From the NCBI RefSeq assembly GCF_030124175.1, contig NZ_JASKMT010000002.1:1-64000 (forward strand): a stretch of 64,000 nucleotides of DNA. The letters run 5' to 3'. The notes under the pieces are model-generated. The model was not told where the DNA came from. It made no database searches and saw only the letters and a program-made list of their open reading frames with translations. Position 1 is the stretch's first letter. Each line of letters starts with the position of its first letter. This document shows positions 1-8,001 of this stretch, one piece after another. This DNA is from Streptomyces sp. 549. GTDB lineage: Bacteria > Actinomycetota > Actinomycetes > Streptomycetales > Streptomycetaceae. A program made the translations under genes and the position numbers.

Positions 1-1131
1 CCTGAACCGTCCGCCCCCGAACCGCCCGAGCCCGACCCGTCCGCCCCCGACCCCTCCGCCCCGCGTGCCGGGAGCGGGTCCGCCCCGGCTGTGGCCCGGT
101 GGCCGCTGCACGCGGACGTCACCGGATTCACCACGCTGACGCTGGACGCCGTACCGGGCACCACGCTGGCGGTGGTCGGACCGAACGGCGCCGGCAAGAC
201 GACGCTGCTGCGGGCGCTGCTCGGGCTGACGCCCCGGGCGCGGGCCGACCTGCGGCTCGGTGACCTGGAAGCGGGCGCGCTGCCGCCGCACCGGCGGCAG
301 GTCGCCTGGGTGCCGCAGGACGGGGCGTTGTTCCCGCACCTGTCGGCGCTGGCCAACACCGCCTACGGGCTGCGGGCGCGCGGCGTCCGCCGGGCCGAGG
401 CGGTGCGGTCCGCGCAGGACTGGCTGGACCGGCTGGGTGTGGGGCACCTGGCGCGGCGGCGGCCCGCCCAGCTCTCCGGCGGCCAGGCGCAGCGCGTGGC
501 CCTGGCGCGGGCGCTGGCGGCCCGGCCGCGGCTGCTGCTGCTGGACGAGCCGCTGGCCGCGCTCGACCAGACGACCCGTGCCCGGGTGCGGCACACGCTG
601 CGCACCCACCTCGCCGACTTCGGCGGCGTCTGCGTGCTGGTGACGCATGACCCGGTCGAGGCGGTGTCGCTCGCCGACCGGGTTCTGGTGCTGGAGGAGG
701 GCCGCCTGGTACAGGACGCACCGCCGCAGGACGTCGCCCGGCATCCGCGGTCGCCGTGGGTGGCGCGCATGTTGGGCCGCAACGCCTGGCCGGGCACCAC
801 CACCGAAGGCGGACTGGACCCGGCGGACGGCGGCCGGCTGGTCGCCGCCGACCCGCTGCCCCCGCACGGGGAGGCGCTGGCGGTGTTCCCGCCGGAGGCG
901 GTGTCCCTGCACCGGGAGCGCCCCGCGGGCAGCCCGCGCAACGTGTGGCCGGGCACGGTGCGGGAGATCGTCGCGGTGGGCAGCCGGATGCGGGTGCTGG
1001 TGGCCTCCGGCTCGGCCCCGGACCTGGTGGCCGAGATCACCCCGCAGTCCGCCGCCGAACTGGGCCTGGCCGAGGGCGTCGCGGTGTGGAGCAGCGTGAA
1101 GGCAACCGAGGTGACCCTCGTCCCGCAGTGA
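1..1131 (+). CDS. modC: Molybdate-type ABC transporter ATP-binding protein (5' partial)
   Basis: ATPase subunit of an ABC importer, most like ModC, which would drive molybdate uptake at the inner face of the membrane. Counting from the GTG at 91, Walker A (GPNGAGKTT) is near residue 30, the LSGGQ signature near 129, Walker B (LLLLDEP) near 150 and the switch His in VLVTHD near 187. The last ~70 residues look like a TOBE/MOP ligand-binding domain, as in ModC. The frame is open without a stop to base 1 through a Pro/Ser/Asp-rich stretch, so the gene probably begins outside the window, perhaps as a fusion to a permease; GTG at 91 is the fallback start. The substrate is inferred from the family only. 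Confidence 0.8.
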   Translation, partial: PEPSAPEPPEPDPSAPDPSAPRAGSGSAPAVARWPLHADVTGFTTLTLDAVPGTTLAVVGPNGAGKTTLLRALLGLTPRARADLRLGDLEAGALPPHRRQVAWVPQDGALFPHLSALANTAYGLRARGVRRAEAVRSAQDWLDRLGVGHLARRRPAQLSGGQAQRVALARALAARPRLLLLDEPLAALDQTTRARVRHTLRTHLADFGGVCVLVTHDPVEAVSLADRVLVLEEGRLVQDAPPQDVARHPRSPWVARMLGRNAWPGTTTEGGLDPADGGRLVAADPLPPHGEALAVFPPEAVSLHRERPAGSPRNVWPGTVREIVAVGSRMRVLVASGSAPDLVAEITPQSAAELGLAEGVAVWSSVKATEVTLVPQ

Positions 1132-1140
1132 CCCCCGGCC

Positions 1141-1180
1141 CACCACCCCCACCGGGCTCACCACCCCCACCGGGCTCACC
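1141..1180. repeat. Two-copy tandem repeat after modC
   Basis: An 18-bp unit (cccccaccgggctcacca) occurs about twice just after the modC stop. It is C-rich with no dyad and no visible function. Confidence 0.5.
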
Positions 1181-1325
1181 ACTCCCTCCGGAAGGCACCC
1201 GAAGCCCCGCTCGTCCCCGCCGTGGCGCTCCCGCGCGGTGCGGTCAGCGGAACCGGGCGGTGCCGCTGCGGGATTGGCCGTCCGAACCGCTGGGCCGGGC
1301 GCTGTTCGGCGGCCATAATCAGCGC

Positions 1326-1724
1326 ATGTCTTCAGTGCAGGAGAGTTCTCAGACCGGCCCCGGCCGGCCCCGCGCGGCCGTGGCGGCCCGCTACGTCCAG
1401 GACGGCGCCTACGTCGTGGTGGTGGAAGGGGAGCTCGACCTCGACACGGTCGAGGTGCTGCGCGCGGCGTTCGACGACCCCGAACGGCAGGGCAGCGTGT
1501 GCACGGTGGCCGACGTGTCCGGCGTCACCTTCGCCGACTCGACGGCTCTGAACGTCCTGCTCCAGGTGCACGCCGACCGCGACCTGCGCCTGGCCTCGCC
1601 GTCCGAGGGCGTGCGACGGCTGCTGCGGGTCAGCGGGGCGGACGCGGTGCTGCGCACCTACGCGTCCGTGCCCGAGGCGGTGGCCGACACCCCGCCCGCG
1701 CCGCCCATCGACCCCCCCGTCTGA
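1326..1724 (+). CDS. STAS-domain anti-sigma factor antagonist
   Basis: A 132-residue single STAS domain of the SpoIIAA/RsbV/BldG type. Such proteins bind an anti-sigma kinase when unphosphorylated and so free a partner sigma factor. The segment VSGVTFADSTALNVLL holds the usual phosphoacceptor region, with Ser72 after Asp71; the normal Gly after the Ser is replaced (DSTA rather than DSxG). The C-terminal VRRLLRVSGAD...LRTYASVPEA matches the usual last helix and strand. ATG at 1326 gives a family-size protein. It is convergent with the SigB/SigF-type sigma gene, so a role in that partner-switching circuit is plausible but inferred. Confidence 0.85.
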   Translation: MSSVQESSQTGPGRPRAAVAARYVQDGAYVVVVEGELDLDTVEVLRAAFDDPERQGSVCTVADVSGVTFADSTALNVLLQVHADRDLRLASPSEGVRRLLRVSGADAVLRTYASVPEAVADTPPAPPIDPPV

Positions 1725-1726
1725 CC

Positions 1727-1812
1727 CACGACCCGACCCGACCCGACCCGACTCGGTCCGACACGACACGACACGACCGGTCCGACACGACCGGTCCGAC
1801 ACGACCGGCCCC
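1727..1812. repeat. Low-complexity GACCC/GACAC tandem repeats
   Basis: Just past the STAS stop, GACCC units pass into GACAC units and then into two copies of the 14-mer acgaccggtccgac. Slippage-prone sequence with no evident gene. Confidence 0.7.
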
Positions 1813-1851
1813 TCGGCCCGGCCCCGCGGGCTTTCCGCGGGCATGACGCAG

Positions 1852-1903
1852 CCGCCCCGGGTGGTGGACCGCCTCAGATGAGGAGGTCCACCACCCGGGG
1901 CGG
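1852..1903. terminator. Bidirectional terminator hairpin (19-bp stem)
   Basis: Arms 1852-1870 and 1885-1903 are perfectly complementary (CCGCCCCGGGTGGTGGACC and its complement) around a 14-nt loop. It lies between the convergent STAS and sigma-factor genes, as expected for a shared terminator. There is no U tract, which is common in Streptomyces. Confidence 0.85.
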
Positions 1904-1977
1904 CGGTGTCTGTCGGCGGGGCCGGGCGTCCGGCAGGTCCCGGGGGTCCCCGGTTGGCCCGGGACGGTCCTGGCCGG

Positions 1978-2880
1978 TCAGCGATCTGTGAGCAGGCCCT
2001 TGCGCAGCTTGGTCAGGGTGCGGGTCAGCAGCCGTGAGATGTGCATCTGCGACAGGCCCAGTTCCTCGCCGATCTGCGACTGCGTCATCTCGGAGCCGAA
2101 GCGCATCTCCAGGATCTGCTGCTCCCGCGCGTCGAGCTGGGCGATCAGCGGCTGCAGGGCGTGCAGGTTCTCCACGCACTCCAGGGCCGGGTCGATCTCA
2201 CCCAGCCGGTCGGCCACCGACGGGCCGGCGCTGCCGTCGCCGCTCTCGTCGGGAGTGGTGTCCAGCGAGCCGGCCGTGTAGCCGTTGCTGGCGACCAGCC
2301 CCTCGATGATCTCCTCTTCTTCGAGGTTCAGCCGCTCGGCCAGCTCCGCGGTCGTGGGCGCGCGGCCCAGCCGCTGGGACATGTCGTCCTGGGCCTTCGC
2401 CAGGTCTATGCGCAGCTCCTGCAGGCGGCGCGGCACGCGCACCGACCAGCTGGTGTCGCGGAAGAAGCGCTTGATCTCGCCCATGATGTACGGCACGGCG
2501 AAGGTGGTGAACTCCACCTCGCGGGACGGGTCGAAGCGGTCGATGGCCTTGATCAGGCCGATCGTGCCGACCTGCACGATGTCCTCGGTGTCGCCGGTGC
2601 GGTTGCGGAACTTGCGTGCCGCGTAGCGGACCAGGGTGAGGTTGATCTCGATCAGGGTGTTGCGCGCGTACTGGTACTCCGGAGTGCCCTCTTCCAGCGT
2701 CTGCAGCCGCGCGAGGAACAGCCGGGACATCTCCCTGGCGTCCTTCGGCGCGACCCGCTGGGTCTCCACCACCAGCGGAAGGTCCGTGCTGACCTCTTCG
2801 GTCGGGAGGTCCGCAGCGGGGACCTCAGCCGTTTCCGTTGCGTGCGGCGAGCGCAGGCCGGTGGATTCGGTGACGTTCAC
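1978..2880 (-). CDS. SigB/SigF-group alternative RNA polymerase sigma factor
   Basis: A 300-residue group-3 sigma-70 factor for stress or differentiation genes. Region 2 includes DIVQVGTIGLIKAIDRFDP and FTTFAVPYIMGEIKRFFRD; region 3 follows with VPRRLQELRIDL; the C-terminal SQIGEELGLSQMHISRLLTR is the region 4.2 helix-turn-helix that reads the -35 element. GTG at 2880 is preferred because GGGAGGG precedes it; the frame stays open further upstream but without a good ribosome site. The upstream GCAT-N15-GGGTAC element suggests autoregulation. Streptomyces have many paralogues (SigB, F, G, H, I, K, L, M, N), so no symbol is given. Confidence 0.93.
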   Translation of the reverse strand: MNVTESTGLRSPHATETAEVPAADLPTEEVSTDLPLVVETQRVAPKDAREMSRLFLARLQTLEEGTPEYQYARNTLIEINLTLVRYAARKFRNRTGDTEDIVQVGTIGLIKAIDRFDPSREVEFTTFAVPYIMGEIKRFFRDTSWSVRVPRRLQELRIDLAKAQDDMSQRLGRAPTTAELAERLNLEEEEIIEGLVASNGYTAGSLDTTPDESGDGSAGPSVADRLGEIDPALECVENLHALQPLIAQLDAREQQILEMRFGSEMTQSQIGEELGLSQMHISRLLTRTLTKLRKGLLTDR

Positions 2881-2916
2881 GAAGCCCTCCCAGGACGTTT
2901 GTCGGACGACAATCGC

Positions 2917-2941
2917 GTACCCGGGGACCCACCGCCTATGC
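2917..2941 (-). promoter_or_regulatory. SigB-type promoter GCAT-N15-GGGTAC
   Basis: On the minus strand GCAT (2941-2938) and GGGTAC (2922-2917) are separated by 15 nt and lie 37 nt before the sigma-factor start. This matches the Streptomyces SigB consensus GNNT-N14-16-GGGTAY as I recall it, and implies positive autoregulation. Confidence 0.65.
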
Positions 2942-3084
2942 AGTCCGCTGAAGAAAGATGCCGGTGTGGTGTGCGTCACGTCGGGCACGCGTACGTCACT
3001 GGACCTCCTTCCCCGTGTCGGCCCGCGCACTCGGAAGAATGACGCCGAATGCTCCGTGCCAGGTCAGAGGGGTGCTGGCTGATC

Positions 3085-3300
3085 ATGGTGCGTCGGCTGT
3101 GCGCGGTCCGGGGCGTTCTGCGGCTCACCGGTGTGACCGGCGCCGTGGCCCGCGCTCTTCAGGTCACCGGCCTCAGCACCTACTGCACCGACCCGCCCGA
3201 AGCCGCCGAAGGACCCGCGGAGGGACCTGGCGGGCCCGGCCCGCGGGCCCGGTCTGACCCGCCCGCCGCGCGAGGGGCGGGATCGCCCCGGCGGGTCTAG
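3085..3300 (+). pseudogene. Possible STAS-domain remnant
   Basis: A short frame reads VRRLCAVRGVLRLTGV...ALQVTGL, which resembles the C-terminal helix/strand of STAS anti-sigma antagonists, followed by a Pro/Gly-rich tail. The N-terminal STAS half and the DS motif are absent. It may be a decayed antagonist beside the sigma factor, or chance coding. Otherwise the 2942-3355 interval shows no gene. Confidence 0.25.
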
Positions 3301-3355
3301 CGTGGCACCAGACGGCCTGCCCGCCGGGGCGGCCACCGGGCGAAAGGGCGCGGTC

Positions 3356-4144
3356 ATGTCCGGACGAGCCGAGGGTGTGCCCTGCTGGGCCGACGCGGTG
3401 CTGCCCGACCTGGAAGCGGGCAGGAAGTTCTACGGTGAGCTGTTCGGCTGGACGTTCCAGCAGGCCGCGCCTGAGTACGGCGGCTACACGCAGGCCGAGT
3501 CCGACGGCCGGCTGGTCGCGGCCCTGTCGCCGCCGATGCCCGGCGCTGACATGCCGGCCGCGTGGACGGTGTACCTCGCCTCCTCCGACGCCGACGCCGC
3601 CGCGGCCCGCATCACCGACCAGGGCGGGCAGGTGCTCCAGGAGCCGATGACGGTCGGCGACTTCGGGCGCATGCTGATCGCACAGCCGCCCGGCGGGGGC
3701 GTGTTCGGGGTATGGCAGCCCGGCACCCACCAGGGTTTCCAGCGGGAGGGCGAGCCGAACTCCTACATCTGGACCGAGGTCCTCACCCGCGAGCCAGAAG
3801 CGGTCGACACGTTCTTCGAGACCGTCTTCCCCTTCCGCGGCGCCCAACTGGACGACGACACGGTCGACTACCGCATCTGGGAGACCGACGGCGAGCAGGT
3901 CGCCGGCCGGATGCGCATGACGGACGAGTTCCCCGACGAACTCCCGGCCCACCTGGCCGTGTACTTCGCCGTGTCCGACTGCGACGCCGCGATCGAGACC
4001 GTCCGGCGGCTCGGCGGGACGGTCGAGTTCGGACCGGCGGACACACCGTACGGCCGGCTCGCCTCGGTGGCCGACCCGCAGGGCGCCCGCTTCCACGTCG
4101 TCGACCCCGCCACCACCGTCGGCGAGGCCCCGGCGACACGCTGA
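3356..4144 (+). CDS. Two-domain VOC (glyoxalase/bleomycin-resistance fold) protein
   Basis: A 262-residue protein made of two vicinal-oxygen-chelate domains, about 1-125 and 130-262. Each begins with a Trp-rich strand followed by a FYGELFGW- or FFETVFPF-like helix and ends with DP-G-F-V type strands (ADPQGARFHVVDP in the second). Members bind small hydrophobic ligands or metals; the substrate cannot be told. ATG at 3356 has GAAAGGG at good spacing; an in-frame GTG at 3302 is less likely. It stands alone before egtA. Confidence 0.85.
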   Translation: MSGRAEGVPCWADAVLPDLEAGRKFYGELFGWTFQQAAPEYGGYTQAESDGRLVAALSPPMPGADMPAAWTVYLASSDADAAAARITDQGGQVLQEPMTVGDFGRMLIAQPPGGGVFGVWQPGTHQGFQREGEPNSYIWTEVLTREPEAVDTFFETVFPFRGAQLDDDTVDYRIWETDGEQVAGRMRMTDEFPDELPAHLAVYFAVSDCDAAIETVRRLGGTVEFGPADTPYGRLASVADPQGARFHVVDPATTVGEAPATR

Positions 4145-4367
4145 CGGCCCCCGCACCGCCACCCGGCGGCGTCCGGAGGCGCCCGGCGGTGTCGCTGACC
4201 TGCCGGGCACCGCGGCCGCACCGGGCGGGACGGACCCGGGCCCGGCGGGAACGGCCGGTGAGAGCATGCGCCGCGATGTTTCGCAAGAGACCCCCGCGGG
4301 GCAGACACATGCCTTGTGCGCCCCTGCGGGGGTCAGTGCCATGGGCCGCAACCGACGAGGAGACGCC

Positions 4368-5594
4368 ATGGACACCGCCCTGTCCGAATCCGACGCCGAG
4401 GACCACATCGGCGGGATCTGCTTCAAGACCGGCCCGCCGCGACGTGTCGGTGTCGAGCTGGAATGGCTCGTGCACGACCGTGACGACCCGACCGCCCAGG
4501 TGCCCGCCGCGCGACTCGACCCCGGCCTGGCACCCCTCTTCCACCCCGGAGCGCTGCCCGGCCGCGGCAGACTCACCCGGGAGCCCGGCGGACAGCTGGA
4601 ACTCAGCTCGGCGCCCGGCGACTCCCTCACCGACTGCGTGTCCACCACCGCAGCCGACCTGGCCGTTCTCCGCGACACCCTCGCCCGCTCGGGCGTGGTG
4701 CTCGACGGCCAGGGACTCGACCCGTTCCGCACCCCGCCGCGGGTGCTCGACGACCCGCGCTACCGTGCGATGGAGGCCCACTTCGACCGGGAGGGGCCCT
4801 GGGGGCGCACGATGATGCGCGCCACCGCCGCCGTCCAGGTCAGCCTCGACGCCGGGGACGACTCCGACGGCCCCACCGGCTACCGGCACCGCTGGCGGCT
4901 GGCCCACCGGCTGGGGCCGGTCCTGGTCGCCGCGTTCGCCAACTCGCCGCTGTGGCGTGGCCGCCCCACCGGTTGGGTCTCCACCCGGCAGCGCGTCTGG
5001 GCAGACACCGACCCGGCGCGCACCCGCCCGCCCGCACCGAACGGCGAACCCCGCACGGCGTGGACCCGCTACGCGCTGGACGCCCCGCTGCTGTGCCTGC
5101 GGCGGCACGCCGACGGGCCCGGCCCGGCCGACTGGACCGCGCCACCGCGCCTGACGTTCCGGTCCTGGCTGCGCGGCGGCTGCGCCGAGCGGCCGCCGAC
5201 GGTCGCCGACCTCGACTACCACCTGGGCACGCTCTTCCCGCCCGTCCGGCCCCGCGGCTGGCTGGAGCTGCGGATGATCGACGCCCAGCCCGATGACGGC
5301 TGGATCGCCGCCACGGCCGTCACCAGCACCCTGCTCGACGACCCGCGGGCCGCCGACGCCGCGATGGCCGCCACCGAACCGCTCACCGGCGGCGACATCT
5401 GGCTGAGGGCCGCCCGCCACGGCCCCGCCGACCCGCTGCTCGGACCGGCGGTGCGCGAATGCGTCGCCGCGGCCGAGGCGGCCCTGGGCCGTACCGCCCC
5501 CGGCGGCGTGCCGCACCGTGCGGTCGCCGCCTTCGCCGAGCGCTACGCCGAGCGGGGCCGCTGCCCCGCCGACGACCGACTAGGAGCCCTGTGA
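4368..5594 (+). CDS. egtA: Glutamate-cysteine ligase EgtA, ergothioneine biosynthesis
   Basis: ATP-dependent ligase of the GCS2 class (408 residues) making gamma-glutamylcysteine, the sulfur donor for EgtB. Family features seen are RRVGVELEWLVHD at the N-terminus, GGQLELSS, and a C-terminal LELRMIDAQPDDGW segment. ATG at 4368 follows GAGGAG, whereas in-frame upstream starts have no ribosome site. It is the first gene of egtABCD, and its TGA overlaps the egtB ATG by one base. The function is assigned from sequence and operon context together. Confidence 0.93.
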   Translation: MDTALSESDAEDHIGGICFKTGPPRRVGVELEWLVHDRDDPTAQVPAARLDPGLAPLFHPGALPGRGRLTREPGGQLELSSAPGDSLTDCVSTTAADLAVLRDTLARSGVVLDGQGLDPFRTPPRVLDDPRYRAMEAHFDREGPWGRTMMRATAAVQVSLDAGDDSDGPTGYRHRWRLAHRLGPVLVAAFANSPLWRGRPTGWVSTRQRVWADTDPARTRPPAPNGEPRTAWTRYALDAPLLCLRRHADGPGPADWTAPPRLTFRSWLRGGCAERPPTVADLDYHLGTLFPPVRPRGWLELRMIDAQPDDGWIAATAVTSTLLDDPRAADAAMAATEPLTGGDIWLRAARHGPADPLLGPAVRECVAAAEAALGRTAPGGVPHRAVAAFAERYAERGRCPADDRLGAL

Positions 5595-6994
5595 TGCCCC
5601 GGCAGGACCACCTCGGGACCCCCCGCCCCCACCACCCGGCACCCCCCGCCCCGGCCCCGACTCCCGCCCGCCCCCGCACCCCGGAGGCCGTCCGGGCCCG
5701 TGCGCACACCGCGCTGACCCGGGCCAGGGCCCGGACGCTGGGCCTGACCGACTGCCTCGACGAGGCGGAGCTGATGGCCCAGCACTCGCCGCTGATGTCC
5801 CCGCTCGCCTGGGACCTCGCGCACGTCGGCAACCAGGAGGAGATCTGGCTGCTGCGCGGAGCCGGCGGGCGGCCCCCGCTGCGGCCCGACCTGGACGCCG
5901 TCTACGACGCGTTCCGGACTCCGCGCGCCGACCGGCCCGCCCTGCCGATGCTGCCGCCCGACCAGGCCCGCGCCTACGTCGGCGAGGTGCGGGAGCGGGC
6001 CCTCGACGTGCTGGCCGGCGTGCCGCTTGAGGGTCCGCGGCTGTTCGACGGCGGGTTCGTCTTCGGCATGGTCGCCCAGCACGAGCAGCAGCACGACGAG
6101 ACGATGCTCGCCACCCACCAGCTCCGCCGCGGCCCCGCGGTACTGGCCGACCCGCCGCCCCCGGCCGCGGACCCGGCCGGGCTGCCCGCCGAAGTGCTGG
6201 TCCCCGAGGGCCCGTCCACCATGGGCACGGACGACGACCCCTGGGCGCTGGACAACGAGCGGCCCGCGCACCGGCTGCGGCTGCCCGCCTTCTGGCTGGA
6301 CTCCGCCCCCGTCACCTGCGGCGCCTACCGGCAGTTCGTCGAGGACGGCGGCTACCGGGACGCACGCTGGTGGCATCCCGACGGCTGGGCGCAGGTCCAG
6401 CGGACCGGCATGCAGGCGCCGCTCTTCTGGCGGCAGGAGGGCGGAGGCTGGCTGCGGCGCCGCTTCGGGCGGGTCGAGCCGGTGCCCGACGGGCAACCGG
6501 TGCTGCACGTCTCCTGGTACGAGGCCGACGCCTACGCCCGCTGGGCCGGGCGGCGGCTGCCCACCGAGGCGGAGTGGGAGAAGGCCGCCCGCCACGACCC
6601 GGCCACCGGCCGCGACCTGCGCTACCCGTGGGGCGACGCCGAGCCGGGCGCTGAGCACGCGAACCTCGGCCAGCGCCACCTGCAACCCGCACCGGCCGGC
6701 GCCTACCCGGCGGGCCGCGCGCCCTGCGGCGCGGGGCAGCTGCTCGGTGACGTCTGGGAGTGGACGTCCTCCGACTTCGCGCCCTACCCGGGGTTCGAGT
6801 CCTTCCCCTACCGGGAGTACTCGCAGGTGTTCTTCGGCGCCGGTTCCGGCCCGGAGGGCTACAAGGTGCTGCGCGGCGGCTCGTTCGGCACCGACCCCGT
6901 CGCCTGCCGGGCCACGTTCCGCAACTGGGACCACCCGGTCCGGCGCCAGATCTTCGCCGGGTTCCGCACCTGCCGTTCCGCAGGGGCCGCCTGA
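5594..6994 (+). CDS. egtB: Hercynine/gamma-Glu-Cys oxidative sulfurization enzyme EgtB
   Basis: Non-haem iron sulfoxide synthase (466 residues) joining hercynine and gamma-glutamylcysteine with O2. The N-terminal DinB-like four-helix part carries the likely iron ligands His77 (in DLAHVGN) and the His163-x3-His167 pair (QHEQQHDET). The C-terminal formylglycine-generating-enzyme fold includes HVSWYEADAYARWAGRRLPTE, LGDVWEWT and VLRGGSFGTDP. The ATGA junctions with egtA and egtC imply translational coupling. A Pro-rich N-terminal extension of about 35 residues precedes the domain. Confidence 0.95.
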   Translation: MPRQDHLGTPRPHHPAPPAPAPTPARPRTPEAVRARAHTALTRARARTLGLTDCLDEAELMAQHSPLMSPLAWDLAHVGNQEEIWLLRGAGGRPPLRPDLDAVYDAFRTPRADRPALPMLPPDQARAYVGEVRERALDVLAGVPLEGPRLFDGGFVFGMVAQHEQQHDETMLATHQLRRGPAVLADPPPPAADPAGLPAEVLVPEGPSTMGTDDDPWALDNERPAHRLRLPAFWLDSAPVTCGAYRQFVEDGGYRDARWWHPDGWAQVQRTGMQAPLFWRQEGGGWLRRRFGRVEPVPDGQPVLHVSWYEADAYARWAGRRLPTEAEWEKAARHDPATGRDLRYPWGDAEPGAEHANLGQRHLQPAPAGAYPAGRAPCGAGQLLGDVWEWTSSDFAPYPGFESFPYREYSQVFFGAGSGPEGYKVLRGGSFGTDPVACRATFRNWDHPVRRQIFAGFRTCRSAGAA

Positions 6995-8001
6995 TGTGCC
7001 GCCACCTCGCCTACCTCGGTCCGCCGGTGGCGCTGGCCGACGTGGTCACCGGCCCGGCCGGCGGGCTCTACGAGCAGTCCTGGGCGCCGCGCAGGCAGCG
7101 GTACGGCACAGTCAACGCGGACGGCTTCGGCATCGGCTGGTACCCCCGCCCCGATCCCGCCGCACGCCCCGATCCCGCCGCCCGCCCCGACCCCGCCGCA
7201 CGCCCCGACCCCGCCACCGATCCCGACCCCGCCACCGATCCCGACCCCGCCACCGGTCCCTCCGCACGCCCGTCCGGGCACCCTGCCCACCGTGGGGACC
7301 ACCGCGCCGCCGGCCGTCCGGCCCGCTACCGGCGGGCGGTCCCGATCTGGGCCGACGCCAACCTGCCCGACCTGGCCCGCGCCCTGCGGAGCACCGCGGT
7401 GCTGGCCGCGGTCCGCGACGCCACGCCCGGCACCAGCCAGGACGAGGCCGCAGCCGCACCCTTCGCCGGGGACCGCTGGCTGTTCAGCCACAACGGCGCG
7501 ATACCCGACTGGGAGCGGCTGCCCGCCGACCTGGGTCTCACCGTGGACCCGGCCGAACTGCTCGGCCTGGAGGCCCGATGCGACTCGGCGCTGCTGTGGG
7601 CGCTGGTGCTGAGGGACCTGCGTGCGGGCGAGCCGGCCGGGGACGTGCTCGCAGGTCTCACCCGGCGGATCTCCGCCGTGCGCCCCGGCGCCCGGCTGAA
7701 CCTGCTGCTCACCGACGGCGCCACCGTCACCGCCACCCGCTGCGGCGACACACTCTGGTACCGCGCCCCCACCACCGCCGGGCACGTGCCCGGCACCCCG
7801 ACGCGGCTTCCGGCCGGCTCGTTGCCGGACCCCCGCGGGGGCACCGCGTCCGGAGGAGTGCTCGTCGCCTCCGAACCGGACACCGGGCCAGGCTGGCAGG
7901 AAGTGCCCGACGGCTCCCTGCTGACCGCCACCCCCACCGCCGTACGCACGCTCGCGCTGGCGCCGGCCCGCGCAGCCGTCGAGAGGACCCGCCCCGCATG
8001 A
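6994..8001 (+). CDS. egtC: Gamma-glutamyl-hercynylcysteine sulfoxide amidohydrolase EgtC
   Basis: Class II glutamine amidotransferase-fold hydrolase (335 residues) removing the gamma-glutamyl group from the EgtB product. Cys2, directly after the initiator Met (MCRHLAYLG), is the expected N-terminal nucleophile; NADGFGIGWY and FSHNGAI are family motifs. Odd feature: after GWYPRP there is a roughly 35-residue run of PDPAAR and PDPATD repeats, then a disordered stretch, before the fold resumes at RYRRAVPIWADANL. Overlaps: 1 nt with egtB, 4 nt with egtD. Confidence 0.93.
   Translation: MCRHLAYLGPPVALADVVTGPAGGLYEQSWAPRRQRYGTVNADGFGIGWYPRPDPAARPDPAARPDPAARPDPATDPDPATDPDPATGPSARPSGHPAHRGDHRAAGRPARYRRAVPIWADANLPDLARALRSTAVLAAVRDATPGTSQDEAAAAPFAGDRWLFSHNGAIPDWERLPADLGLTVDPAELLGLEARCDSALLWALVLRDLRAGEPAGDVLAGLTRRISAVRPGARLNLLLTDGATVTATRCGDTLWYRAPTTAGHVPGTPTRLPAGSLPDPRGGTASGGVLVASEPDTGPGWQEVPDGSLLTATPTAVRTLALAPARAAVERTRPA
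7147..7260. repeat. In-frame PDPAAR/PDPATD tandem repeat in egtC
   Basis: Six to seven units of about 18 bp (cgccccgatcccgccgca type), all multiples of three, so copy-number change keeps the frame. The units drift from PDPAAR to PDPATD along the array. Confidence 0.85.

Noticed and set aside
2041-3042. 333-codon plus-strand frame across the sigma-factor gene
   Set aside because: The minus strand gives a complete sigma factor with all regions; the plus frame has no motif or ribosome site.
7147-7260. Short repeat array considered as a CRISPR
   Set aside because: Units are contiguous with no unique spacers, all in frame within egtC, and encode Pro-Asp-Pro repeats.
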